Part shown: one piece after another, positions 41,494-49,701 of the stretch | How positions within the stretch are numbered: position 1 is the stretch's first letter | How the letters are laid out: each line of letters begins with the position of its first letter | Origin: Plantibacter flavus | GTDB lineage: Bacteria > Actinomycetota > Actinomycetes > Actinomycetales > Microbacteriaceae | Assembly: GCF_002024505.1 (NCBI RefSeq) | Contig: NZ_CP019402.1 | Coordinates: 3,968,001-4,032,000 of the forward strand | Direction: 5' to 3' | Length of the DNA: 64,000 nucleotides | Translations under genes and position numbers: made by a program | Notes under the pieces: model-generated | Database searches by the model: none | What the model was told of the DNA's origin: nothing | Seen by the model: only the letters and a program-made list of their open reading frames with translations

Positions 41494-43740
41494 ATGACCC
41501 CTCTGTCACTCGTCCAACCCGACCCAGGCGTCGGTGCCGCTCCGCCGCGGAGACGGGCGCCCGTGCTCCGCTCCATCGCCGCGCTGGCGATCGGCGCCGT
41601 CGCGGCGATCGCCAATGCCACGCCAGCGCATGCCGCAGACGTCACGTTCGCCGATGCCAACCTCAACTACTGCGTCCAACAGGCGCTCGGGCTCCCATCC
41701 GGGACGCCCATCTCCGAGGAGCAGGCTGCCACGGTGACCACACTCCGCTGCGGCACGACCGTCCAGTCGCTTGTCGGCATCGAGTCACTCACCAACCTCA
41801 CGTCACTCTCACTCACCCGCGCACCGCTCTCCGCCGGCGTCGAGCCGCTCGCGTCCCTCGCATCGCTCACGAGCCTGTCGCTCACCGGAGCATCGAGTCT
41901 CGACCTGTCGGTCATCGCCGGGATGACACAGCTCACATCGCTCAACATCCAGTCCTCGCCACTGACCGAGCTGTCGCCGCTCGCCTCGATGGTGAACCTC
42001 ACGAGCCTCGGACTCAACGACGTCGGAGCCAGCGATCTGAGCCCACTCAGCGGTCTTTCCGGCTTGGAGGCCCTCTCCGTCAAGGGGAACCGGCTGACCA
42101 CGCTGGCACCGCTGTCGACACTCACCGCACTGCACTCGCTCGAGGCGGCGTCCAACCAGATCTCCGACGTCTCGCCGGTGGCGAGCTTGACGAGACTGCA
42201 GCACCTGAACCTGCTCTCCAACCAGATCGAGGACGTCACGCCGATCCAAGGCCTCACGAACCTCCGCACCCTGAACCTGCAACTCAACCGCGTGTCCGAC
42301 GCCGGCCCGTTGAGCACCCTGACGAGGTTGACCTCCCTGGCGCTCGACGACAACCGGATCACCGACCTCTCGCCCTTCATCCCGCTCACCGCGCTCCAGG
42401 TGCTCACGATCAACGACAACCTGATCGAGGACGCCACACCGCTCCGCGAACTGGTCCACATCGAGACCCTCGAGTTGTCCGGGAACCGCATCTCCTCCAT
42501 CGCACCGCTCGCCGGCCTGGTCGCGACGAACTACGTCCGCCTGGACCGCCAGGTGATCGCGCTCCCCGAGATCGCCGTCGGCGCACCACAGGAGAACCCG
42601 ATCCGGTCGCTCGACGGAACCCCGGCGCCCGTCACCTCGGCCACCGCGCAGTACGACTCCGCGAGCAACACCTGGACGTTCGCAGCGGTCGGCAACAACT
42701 CCCTCGCATGGACGGTCCGCGACCTCGGCATCGGCTCGTACTCCGCATTCTCGGGGCGGATCACCCAGCGCTCGGTCGCGACGGTCGGGTCGCTCGAACT
42801 CGAGCAGTCCATGGCGCTCGAGGAGACCGGCACCCACCCCGCCCCCGGCGACACGGTGACGCACACGTACACCCTCCGGAACACGGGCACGGCGACGGTC
42901 TCCGACGTCTCGATCACCGACACCACTCCCGGCCTCTCCGGATTCAGCTTCGACTGGCCCGCGGCCGAGCGCGTCCTCGCGCCGGGACAGGTCGCGACGG
43001 CGACGGCGACGAGCGCGCTGACGCAGACCGACATCGATGCCATGCGCCTCGAAAGCTCCGCCACCGCCACTGGAGCCGCGGCAACCTCGCCGGTGGTCTC
43101 GAACGAAGCGGCCGCGAACCTCCCGATCGACGGACTGAACGAGATCAGTGTGGCCATCACGGCGGACACCACGTCCGTCGGCGAACCGGCGGCGGTCGGC
43201 GACCCCATCGGCTACGCCATCATCGCGGCGAACACCGGCACGCGGACCCTCACCGGCACCGCGATCACCGCGTCGCTCCCGGAACTCTCCGAGTTCGTCG
43301 TCGAGTGGCCGGGCGCAGCGGGCGTCCTCGCTCCGGGTGAGCAGGTCCGCGTCACGACCGGGTACGCCATCACGGCGGCGGACATCGAGCTCGGGTCGGT
43401 CACGAACGTGGCGACCGCGCGAGGGACCGGGCCTGACAGCGTCGACGTCGACAGCAGCGCCTCCGTGTCCGCCGAACTGAGCAGCACGATCGTCACGCCG
43501 GACCCGGACCCGACCCCGGATCCCACGCCGACCCCGGAGCCCTCCCAGTCGCCCGCTCCGGGAACGGTCGCCCCGGCACCCGGTGCGACCACCGGTGACC
43601 TCGCGAAGACCGGCGTCGAAAGCGGCGCGCTCGCCGGACTCACCCTCGGTGCACTGCTCCTGTTCGGTGTCGGCACCGCGGTGCTCGCGGAGACGCGCCG
43701 GCGGTCACGCGCCGCAGCAGGCGCTGAGCGGAACGCGTAG
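41494..43740 (+). CDS. LAXTG-anchored leucine-rich-repeat surface protein
   Basis: A 748-residue exported protein with a long signal peptide ending near PAHAAD. About twelve internalin-type 22-residue leucine-rich repeats (residues 75-350; typical units LTSLTSLSLTGASSLDLS, NLRTLNLQLNRVSDAGPLS, LQVLTINDNLIEDATPLR) are followed by an Ig-like region and two DUF11-like repeats (THPAPGDTVTHTYTLRNTG, SVGEPAAVGDPIGYAIIAANTG). A Pro/Asp/Thr wall-spanning stretch leads to DLAKTG, a hydrophobic helix and RRRSR. Class E sortases recognise LAXTG. It is probably a wall-anchored adhesion or binding protein. GAAGGAA precedes the ATG at 41494. Confidence 0.9.
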   Translation: MTPLSLVQPDPGVGAAPPRRRAPVLRSIAALAIGAVAAIANATPAHAADVTFADANLNYCVQQALGLPSGTPISEEQAATVTTLRCGTTVQSLVGIESLTNLTSLSLTRAPLSAGVEPLASLASLTSLSLTGASSLDLSVIAGMTQLTSLNIQSSPLTELSPLASMVNLTSLGLNDVGASDLSPLSGLSGLEALSVKGNRLTTLAPLSTLTALHSLEAASNQISDVSPVASLTRLQHLNLLSNQIEDVTPIQGLTNLRTLNLQLNRVSDAGPLSTLTRLTSLALDDNRITDLSPFIPLTALQVLTINDNLIEDATPLRELVHIETLELSGNRISSIAPLAGLVATNYVRLDRQVIALPEIAVGAPQENPIRSLDGTPAPVTSATAQYDSASNTWTFAAVGNNSLAWTVRDLGIGSYSAFSGRITQRSVATVGSLELEQSMALEETGTHPAPGDTVTHTYTLRNTGTATVSDVSITDTTPGLSGFSFDWPAAERVLAPGQVATATATSALTQTDIDAMRLESSATATGAAATSPVVSNEAAANLPIDGLNEISVAITADTTSVGEPAAVGDPIGYAIIAANTGTRTLTGTAITASLPELSEFVVEWPGAAGVLAPGEQVRVTTGYAITAADIELGSVTNVATARGTGPDSVDVDSSASVSAELSSTIVTPDPDPTPDPTPTPEPSQSPAPGTVAPAPGATTGDLAKTGVESGALAGLTLGALLLFGVGTAVLAETRRRSRAAAGAERNA

Positions 43741-43756
43741 ACGCATCAGCTGGTGC

Positions 43757-43792
43757 AGCGGAGGGCGGGTTGTCGACAACCCGCCCTCCGCT
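43757..43792 (+). terminator. 36-bp perfect palindrome terminator
   Basis: The two halves are exact complements from AGCGGAGGGCGGGTTGTC (43757-43774) to its mirror ending at 43792, with the centre GTCGAC. It lies 17 bases after the LRR gene stop and before a convergent lipoprotein gene, so it can act in both directions. Confidence 0.75.
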
Positions 43793-43870
43793 GTGTTCCC
43801 GGAGCGACTCCGCTCGTCGGCTTGATCGCCGAACGGCCGCCCAAGCTCGAATCCCGATCAGGCCTTCGGA

Positions 43871-44473
43871 TCAGGCCTTCGGGATGAGCGGGATGACGTC
43901 GCGGCTCGGCGGAACGACCTCGCCGCTCTTGCTGCCACCGATGACCTTGCCCTCCGGGCGGTCGTAGACGAGGTCGAACTCGGTCTCATCAGTGCGCACC
44001 CAGGCGCCGATCCAGCCGGTCGCCGTCTCACCGGCCGGTGTCGCCTGCAGGAGTGAGTACCCGGCCGACGCCATGGGAGCCTTCAGCTCGTCGGGCGTTC
44101 CGAGGCCGAGCGTGACGTAGTCGAGGTTGACGGCACGGGTGGTGACGGAGACCCGGTGCGGGAAGACGCTGCCGCCGTACTCGTCGCCGGCTTCGAGTCG
44201 GACCTGGACGAGCATCGGACGCAGGCCGTCGGTGGTGCCTGCAGGCGCCGGGAAGTCGTCGACGATCGCGAGGGCGGTCACCGTGGTGCCGTCGACATCG
44301 TCGGTGAGGGTGTGCTCCTGCAGCGGAGTGCTCGGTGGCTGCGACACGGACGGCGTCGGCGAGGCGGAGGATCGGTCCGCATCCGACGAGGAGCCGGTGG
44401 AGCAACCGGCGAGGGCGAGGGCGGCGACCGCGAATGCTGCGGCCAGGGTCGTTCGACGAGAACTGATGCGCAT
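43871..44473 (-). CDS. putative lipoprotein
   Basis: A 200-residue lipoprotein with start MRISSRRTTLAAAFAVAALALAGC in two parts (basic n-region, helix, lipobox LAGC) followed by a Ser/Asp linker. The mature part is beta-rich (GLRPMLVQVRLEAGDEYGGSV, TTRAVNLDYVTLG) and resembles DUF4352-type lipoproteins, though weakly. The function is unknown. A 13-base unit (ATCAGGCCTTCGG) is repeated in tandem at its 3' end. Confidence 0.78.
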   Translation of the reverse strand: MRISSRRTTLAAAFAVAALALAGCSTGSSSDADRSSASPTPSVSQPPSTPLQEHTLTDDVDGTTVTALAIVDDFPAPAGTTDGLRPMLVQVRLEAGDEYGGSVFPHRVSVTTRAVNLDYVTLGLGTPDELKAPMASAGYSLLQATPAGETATGWIGAWVRTDETEFDLVYDRPEGKVIGGSKSGEVVPPSRDVIPLIPKA

Positions 44474-44606
44474 GACTCAATCCTGTCAGACACGCCCAGG
44501 TGCGATCCGTCGCCGGATGGTCGGGCGCGGGCGACGCGGGCGCACGGAACGGCCATGTGGCGCTGCAGTCCCGTGCGACCACGATGCACGCGTTCGATCC
44601 AGCCCC

Positions 44607-44942
44607 TCAGACAGCGCCACCGAAATAGACCTCGACCTCCTGGACGGTTCCGTCCACGACACGAGTCGCTTCCAGGTTGCGGTACGTCTTCCCTTGCACG
44701 ACGTACTCGTAGCGGTGGAGGACGATGTCGTCGGTCTCGACGATCTGGAGCGTCACGCCCGGGGTGTCGAAATGGTCGGCGGTCGGGAAGCAACGCTCGA
44801 GCCAGGTCGCTCGGTCGAGGTGGTCGTCCTGCGGGCTGGTGAAGACGAAGTCCGCATGCATGAGCGCCTCGGCAGCATCCCGATCCTGCTCGCGGAACGC
44901 CCGCATGAACGCCAGAACCGTGTCGATCGCCGATGAACGCAT
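44607..44942 (-). CDS. SnoaL-like/NTF2-fold protein
   Basis: A 111-residue single-domain protein of NTF2 fold: DTVLAFMRAFREQDRDAAEALMHADFVFTSP (helices plus first strand, described in part), ATWLERCFP, and the final strands YEYVVQGKTYRNLEATRV and VQEVEVYFGGAV. Such proteins are isomerases, lyases or ligand binders, and the sequence does not show which. It is leaderless by appearance: TAGGAT (44949-44954), six bases, ATG. Confidence 0.85.
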   Translation of the reverse strand: MRSSAIDTVLAFMRAFREQDRDAAEALMHADFVFTSPQDDHLDRATWLERCFPTADHFDTPGVTLQIVETDDIVLHRYEYVVQGKTYRNLEATRVVDGTVQEVEVYFGGAV

Positions 44943-44997
44943 GCGGTGATCCTACGCGCGGGCATGGCGCTGCGGTTGGGGAAGATGTCCGCGTGGG

Positions 44998-45123
44998 CCC
45001 TTCGACACTTTCAGGGACCGGCTGCCGGCGTTTCGACCCCTGCGCCGGTCGCGGGGCCCGCTTGAACCTCCCGCGACGCTCTTCGATCGCCGAGGAGACT
45101 CGGTCCCTGAGCTTGTCGAAGGG
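44998..45123. repeat. inverted pair of REP-like elements
   Basis: CCCTTCGACACTTTCAGGGA (from 44998) and the reversed CGGTCCCTGAGCTTGTCGAA (from 45101) face each other across about 80 bases. They occupy most of the gap between the SnoaL-like gene and the HNH gene. Confidence 0.7.
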
Positions 45124-45145
45124 CACCCCGAGCAAGCATCAACTG

Positions 45146-45172
45146 TGGGATAAATTCCCAGATCAGGATCTG
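45146..45172. promoter_or_regulatory. two adjacent palindromes before the HNH gene
   Basis: TGGGATAAATTCCCA (45146-45160) and CAGATCAGGATCTG (45159-45172) are adjacent palindromes in an AT-rich patch about 50 bases before the start. They may be operators or the ends of a captured element. I see no matching copies elsewhere in the window. Confidence 0.4.
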
Positions 45173-45218
45173 ATTCTTTGGCCCTTCGGGTGTCAGTGGT
45201 CCGTGTTTGGATGGACCC

Positions 45219-46729
45219 ATGACCAGCACCGCACCGAACCCCCTCACCGCCGCCGCGGTCGGGTTCGATGCGGTCTGGCAGAGCGCGCTCGATGCGATCC
45301 GTCCAGGCGTCGGTGTCGCGGAGCAGCTCGAGAACATGAACGATGAGGCGATCCTCCGCGTCCTCGACGAGCTCGGTGCCGTGCAGCATGCGGTCGAGGT
45401 CCTCGCCGCACGCGTCACCGGCGCGATCGCCCTGCGCCCGTCGCCTTCCCGCCGCGACGGCACCCTGGTGCGCGCCGCCGGTTATGCGAACCCGGGTGTC
45501 ATGCTCGCCGAGCGGTGGCGGGTGGCGCGCGCCCGCGGCGCGGCGATCGCGGAGGTCGGTGCCGCCATCACGCAGCCGCGCGGGTTGCTCGGCGAGCTGG
45601 AGGAATGTCCGTTCCCCGCAGTCGCGGCAGCACTCGAACCGACCCACGATCTCGACGCCACAACCGAAGCAACCGCCGACCCACACTCCGCCATGGCGGA
45701 AGATGACCCGCACGACCACGGCGCCCTCGGCAGCCCACGCTCACCCCTCAGCGTCGACGGTGCCGCGGTCATCGTCCGCGAGCTCCGCAGCGCGGGCCGC
45801 ATCTGCACCAGAAGCGAACTCGAGACGGCGTCGGTCATCGCCATCGAGCACGCCGCCCACGCGCCCCTGCAGGACGTCACCCGCATCGCCAAACTCGTCC
45901 GCACCCGCCTCGACCAAGACGGCCGCGAACCCCGCGACGAACTCCTCCGCCGCGCAGAACGCTGCACCATCCACGAACTCCCCACCGGCATGACCCTCCT
46001 CCGCGCCGAACTCGCCCCCGAAAGCGCCGCCTTCATCCGCGCCGGCCTCGACGCCCTCATCGGCGCCACCACCCGCAAACCCCACTTCACCGACCCCGAG
46101 CAGCCGTCCGACACCGACGCCCCGACGACTCCGGTCACCCCATGCCCCACGGGCCCACCCTCATCCCCATCGACCGACGACGCGCCATCGCCCTCACCGA
46201 GACCTTCCGCCACCTCGCCGGCTGCAGTGGCGCCGCCACCGAACTCACCCCCGTCACCGTCATCATCCGCACCGACCGAGACACCCTCGAAACCGGTCTC
46301 GGCACCGCCACCATCGACGGCATCGACGAACCCATCGGAGCTGGCGCCCTCCGCCGCCTCGCCGCGGACGCGAACCTCATCCCCATGATCCTCGGCGGCC
46401 CATCCCAAGTCCTCGACCTCGGCACCAGCACCCGCCTGTTCACCCGCGGACAGAAACTCGCCCTCGCCGAACGCGACGGCGGCTGCGCCTGGACCGGCTG
46501 CACCCACCCACCATCCTTCACCGAAGCCCACCACATCACCTGGTGGTCACAAGGCGGCCCCACCAACCTCGACAACGGGGTACTCCTCTGCCCCTTCCAC
46601 CACCACCGCATCCACGACGACCACTGGAGCATCACCATCCAAAACGGTGTCCCCTGGTTCATCCCACCCAGCCACATCGACCGCCACCAAACCCCCATCC
46701 GAGGCGGACGCATCCACCTCGCCGCCTGA
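45219..46729 (+). pseudogene. DUF222/13E12-type HNH endonuclease, frameshifted in this sequence
   Basis: Members of this actinobacterial family carry an N-terminal DUF222 (13E12 repeat) region and a C-terminal HNH nuclease. Here the DUF222 part reads from 45219 (LENMNDEAILRVLDELGAV, AERWRVARARGAAIAE, CTIHELPTGMTLLRAEL). The HNH part (ERDGGCAWTGCTHPP, EAHHITWWSQGGPTNLDNGVLLCPFHHHRIH in two pieces) lies in the neighbouring frame and ends at 46729. The switch is at a run of four C near 46137-46140 (VTP then MPHGPTL), so one base is missing. Restored length is about 503 residues. TTGGAT lies six bases before the ATG. These genes are often multicopy and their role is debated. Confidence 0.82.
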
Positions 46730-46746
46730 ACCAAGGCACCCGCCTG

Positions 46747-46769
46747 CCCTTCGACAAGCTCAGGGACCG
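46747..46769. repeat. REP-like element copy, consensus sequence
   Basis: CCCTTCGACAAGCTCAGGGA then CCG, the best preserved copy, directly after the HNH gene in a 190-base gap. Confidence 0.75.
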
Positions 46770-46921
46770 AAACCGGAACCAGCACGCGTCGACGCCGCAT
46801 GGGCACCGCTCCCCATCGCGGGTGGACAGCCGACCTCGGTACCGTGATGGACGAGCCGACGGTCGCGCGGGTGCCGTGTGTTCAGCTGCGCGTCGCGACC
46901 GACACCCGAAGAGGAGCACAC

Positions 46922-47341
46922 ATGATCATCTGGACCCGCTGGGGCATCGTCGTCTTCCTGATCTTCGGGCTGTCCGTCGGCGCCGGCTTCCTCATCAAGG
47001 CGGTCGTCTCCCCCGACGGCGGATCGGCGCAGTCCGGGGTGTTCGTCGGCATCGGCTTCCTGCTCGGCGCCGTCGCGTGCTGGGCCTTCGGGAAGTTCGC
47101 GCTGGCGAAGCTTGATGCACCGCGGCCGGTCGTCGTGTGGCAGCAGCTCGCGCAGCCGTACGTCAACGAGCACGGCATCACCGTGAAGCAGGAGGCCGTG
47201 CCCGTGCGCCACCCGCAGACCGGCGAGCAGCTCTACAGCCGCCCGAGCTCCACACTCTTCTTCATCCCCGTCCGCTTCTGGGCGTACGTCATCGCCGCGC
47301 TGGGTATCGTCACGATCGTCGTGAACGTGGTGCGCGGCTGA
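46922..47341 (+). CDS. hypothetical membrane protein
   Basis: A 139-residue protein with three membrane helices: residues 5-26 (WGIVVFLIFGLSVGAGFLI), 38-60 and 118-136. The middle cytoplasmic segment (LDAPRPVVVWQQLAQPYVNEHGITVKQEAVPVRHPQ, described in part) is conserved-looking and polar, with SSTLFFIPVRFWAY leading to the last helix. I do not recognise a family. GAGGAG sits before the ATG. It precedes the Zur-box promoter of the next gene, with which it is not obviously co-transcribed. Confidence 0.78.
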   Translation: MIIWTRWGIVVFLIFGLSVGAGFLIKAVVSPDGGSAQSGVFVGIGFLLGAVACWAFGKFALAKLDAPRPVVVWQQLAQPYVNEHGITVKQEAVPVRHPQTGEQLYSRPSSTLFFIPVRFWAYVIAALGIVTIVVNVVRG

Positions 47342-47492
47342 CGCTCAGCCCTGGCGACCCTTCCACCGCGGGTTCTGCCGAACACCCAGCCACGGCGGCG
47401 GACGATCTGCGACCCCGGCCTGTCCTCGAGCGACTGGAGTGATGCGCGGACCTTCCTGGTGACGTCCTGGCGATCACGATGCGTGCTACCTT

Positions 47493-47511
47493 GTTGAGAA
47501 CAATTCTCAAC
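47493..47511. promoter_or_regulatory. Zur-box-like palindrome
   Basis: GTTGAGAACAATTCTCAAC has perfect 8-base arms around CAA. It directly follows and overlaps a TACCTT -10 box (47487-47492), about 40 bases before the GTG start. The form is that of Zur/Fur-family operators, and the gene behind belongs to a zinc-linked family, so zinc-responsive repression is the best guess. Confidence 0.65.
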
Positions 47512-47549
47512 AGAACGCACTGTAGACCCATCGACCAGGAGAACCCGCC

Positions 47550-48635
47550 GTGACCACGCCTCGCATCCCGCTGACCGTCACGCTCGTGCTCGGCACCTGT
47601 CCGCCGGAGCGTCGCACCGTGGCCCGACAGATCGCCGGTCGATCCGCGGCGCTCGTCACGATCGAGCGGCAGGGCGAGGCTGAAAGCGCCCACCCTGACA
47701 TCGACGACGCGATCGACGCCGTTGCACGACACCCGCTCGCTCCCCGGCACCTCGTCCTCGATTGCGGGAGCACGGTCCGCCCGGTCGACGCGGTCTCCGC
47801 CGTCCTCGGGCACCGCGACACGGCCGTCTTGGATGCCGTCGTGACGGTCGTCGACGCAGCCCATCTCCTGCACGACCTCCAGGACGACGAGTGGGTCACC
47901 CACGACGAGGACGGCGACACGGCATACACCGCACGGTCGATGATCACCGTGGAGCAGCTTGAGTACGCGGACACCATCGCCGTCGCCGGCCGACGCGGCG
48001 TGACGCACGAACGACTCGCGGTGCTCCTCGCTCTCCTCAGCCACCTGAACCCGACGGCGCTGACGCGGATGGTCGAGCCGGTCGCGGCCCGGCCACGGGC
48101 CACACCCGGCACTCCGGCGACCGCGAGCAACCGCGAGCCGCTCGCGCGCTACCGCGACTCCCCGTTCGAACTGGACCGTTTCAGCACGTCCCCCGGGTGG
48201 ATAGCGATGCTGAACGGCGAACACCGGCCATGGGTGGATCACGACCGCGTGACCACCCTGCGGTTCGACAGCCCCCGACCGATGCACCCGGAACGACTCC
48301 TCGCGTGCTTCGACGGACCGATCGAGGCGGGGCGGTTCGGCCGGCTCATCCGTACGGCGGGGTTCCTCATCCTCGCGACGCGCGCCTCCCGCGTCGGCGT
48401 CCTGCAGCACGTCGGCTCGATGATCGATCTGGAACCCACATCGTTCGAGACGAACGACCCTGGCGCACCGCTCGGCCAGGAGCTCGTCGTCACCGGGATC
48501 GACCTCGACGAGCCCGCCGTCACCGCCGCCTTGCACGACTGCACGCTGACGGACGAGGAACTCCTCGCCGGGCCGGCGGCGTGGGCGCACTACCCGGACG
48601 CCTTCACGCCATGGAGCACCACCCGCGAGCACTGA
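47550..48635 (+). CDS. CobW/COG0523-like protein lacking a P-loop
   Basis: A 361-residue protein related to the COG0523 GTPases that deliver zinc or other metals. The C-terminal CobW_C domain is clear (RPGW-like GWIAMLNGEHRPW, VTTLRFDSPRPMHPERLLACFD, GRFGRLIRTAGFLILATR, LQHVGSMIDLEP). The N-terminal domain keeps the VVTVVDAAHLLHDLQDDEW and VEQLEYADTIAVAG parts but has LVLGTCPPERRTVARQIA where GxxGxGKT should be, so it cannot bind nucleotide in the usual way. The CXCC metal motif is also absent. AGGAG precedes the GTG, and a Zur-like box lies in the promoter. It may be a zinc-starvation protein. Confidence 0.85.
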   Translation: MTTPRIPLTVTLVLGTCPPERRTVARQIAGRSAALVTIERQGEAESAHPDIDDAIDAVARHPLAPRHLVLDCGSTVRPVDAVSAVLGHRDTAVLDAVVTVVDAAHLLHDLQDDEWVTHDEDGDTAYTARSMITVEQLEYADTIAVAGRRGVTHERLAVLLALLSHLNPTALTRMVEPVAARPRATPGTPATASNREPLARYRDSPFELDRFSTSPGWIAMLNGEHRPWVDHDRVTTLRFDSPRPMHPERLLACFDGPIEAGRFGRLIRTAGFLILATRASRVGVLQHVGSMIDLEPTSFETNDPGAPLGQELVVTGIDLDEPAVTAALHDCTLTDEELLAGPAAWAHYPDAFTPWSTTREH

Positions 48636-48701
48636 GCAGCAGGCCCGCCAACTGCCCGAAACGGTTCGGATCTCGGTCGATTTCGTGCAGGTTCGGGCGA
48701 C

Positions 48702-49583
48702 TCAGTGGATCCGCGCGCTCACCCACTCCTCGCGCACGAACCGCACGAACTGCTCGACGGCCGGCGACACCGCCCGGGCACGGCTGGTGGCGACACCGAT
48801 CACCCGGACCGCCTCGTCGTCGAGCGGGACGAGCACGACGCCCTCCATGCTCGTGGAATCGGGGAGAACGGCGATCCCGACCCCGGCGCGCACGAGACCA
48901 CGGAGCGTCGACAGCTCGGACACCTCCATCGTCACCCGGGGCACGACGCCGTGCCTCGCGAAGTACGCGTCCGCGATCTGCCGGAGCCCCGAGTCCGTCG
49001 TCATCGCGAGGAACTCCGTCTGCTCGAGATCGGACGCCGCCAACGACGTTCGGTCGGCGAACGCATGCCCGACCGGCACGCCCAGCGCGAGCCGCTCGGA
49101 GGTGAGCGGACGCCACTCGATCTCCGGATCACGCGGTTCCGGGCTGAGGAAGGCGACGTCGGCCGAGCCGGAGCGGAGCGCGTCCAGCACACTGTCGGCC
49201 TTCCCACCGTCGAGGACGAACCGGATGTCCGGCAGCAGCTGGCGGTACTCGCTCACGATGCGCGGGATGAGCCAGCCGCCGAGGGACGAGACGTAGGCGA
49301 TGGACACGAGACCGGCCGAGGGGTCTCGGAGCTCGTCGATCCGCGACTGCGCGTTGTCGAGCTCGGTCTGCGCACGGAGCGCGTGCACGAGGAGGATCTC
49401 GCCGTAGCGGTTGAGTTCGAGCCGGCTGCGGTGACGGTCGAACAACTCGACCCCGGCGTCCGCCTCGAGCCGACCGATCGCCCGCGTCAGCGTCGACTGG
49501 GAGATACCGAGCGCCTCAGCGGCGTACGGGACGTGACCGTCTTCGGCGAGCGCCCGAAGGTACGCGAGTTCGTCGATCCTCAT
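48702..49583 (-). CDS. LysR-family transcriptional regulator
   Basis: A 293-residue LysR regulator with the N-terminal HTH in MRIDELAYLRALAEDG and GISQSTLTRAIGRLEADAGVELFDR (described in part), and an effector-binding domain with VSIAYVSSLGGWLIPRIV, FLDGGK-like DGGKADSVLDALRSGSADVAF and GVGIAVLP. It stands divergent from the DMT exporter gene, its probable target. The ATG at 49583 is chosen because MRIDEL matches the usual first helix. Confidence 0.9.
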   Translation of the reverse strand: MRIDELAYLRALAEDGHVPYAAEALGISQSTLTRAIGRLEADAGVELFDRHRSRLELNRYGEILLVHALRAQTELDNAQSRIDELRDPSAGLVSIAYVSSLGGWLIPRIVSEYRQLLPDIRFVLDGGKADSVLDALRSGSADVAFLSPEPRDPEIEWRPLTSERLALGVPVGHAFADRTSLAASDLEQTEFLAMTTDSGLRQIADAYFARHGVVPRVTMEVSELSTLRGLVRAGVGIAVLPDSTSMEGVVLVPLDDEAVRVIGVATSRARAVSPAVEQFVRFVREEWVSARIH

Positions 49584-49623
49584 GCCCTCATGATGCCGCA
49601 CCGGCGAGCCCGGCTGGGGCGGC

Positions 49624-49680
49624 ACCTCGACAAGCTCGGTGACCGGGGAGCCGCTCGGCGACGGGATGAGTTCGGCGACC
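49624..49680. repeat. diverged REP-like element copies
   Basis: CCTCGACAAGCTCGGTGACC (from 49625) and a second partial copy with AGTTCGGCGACCGG (about 49668-49681) lie in the divergent LysR/DMT gap. Confidence 0.5.
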
Positions 49681-49701
49681 GGGGCGCGCTAGCGTGGTGC
49701 A

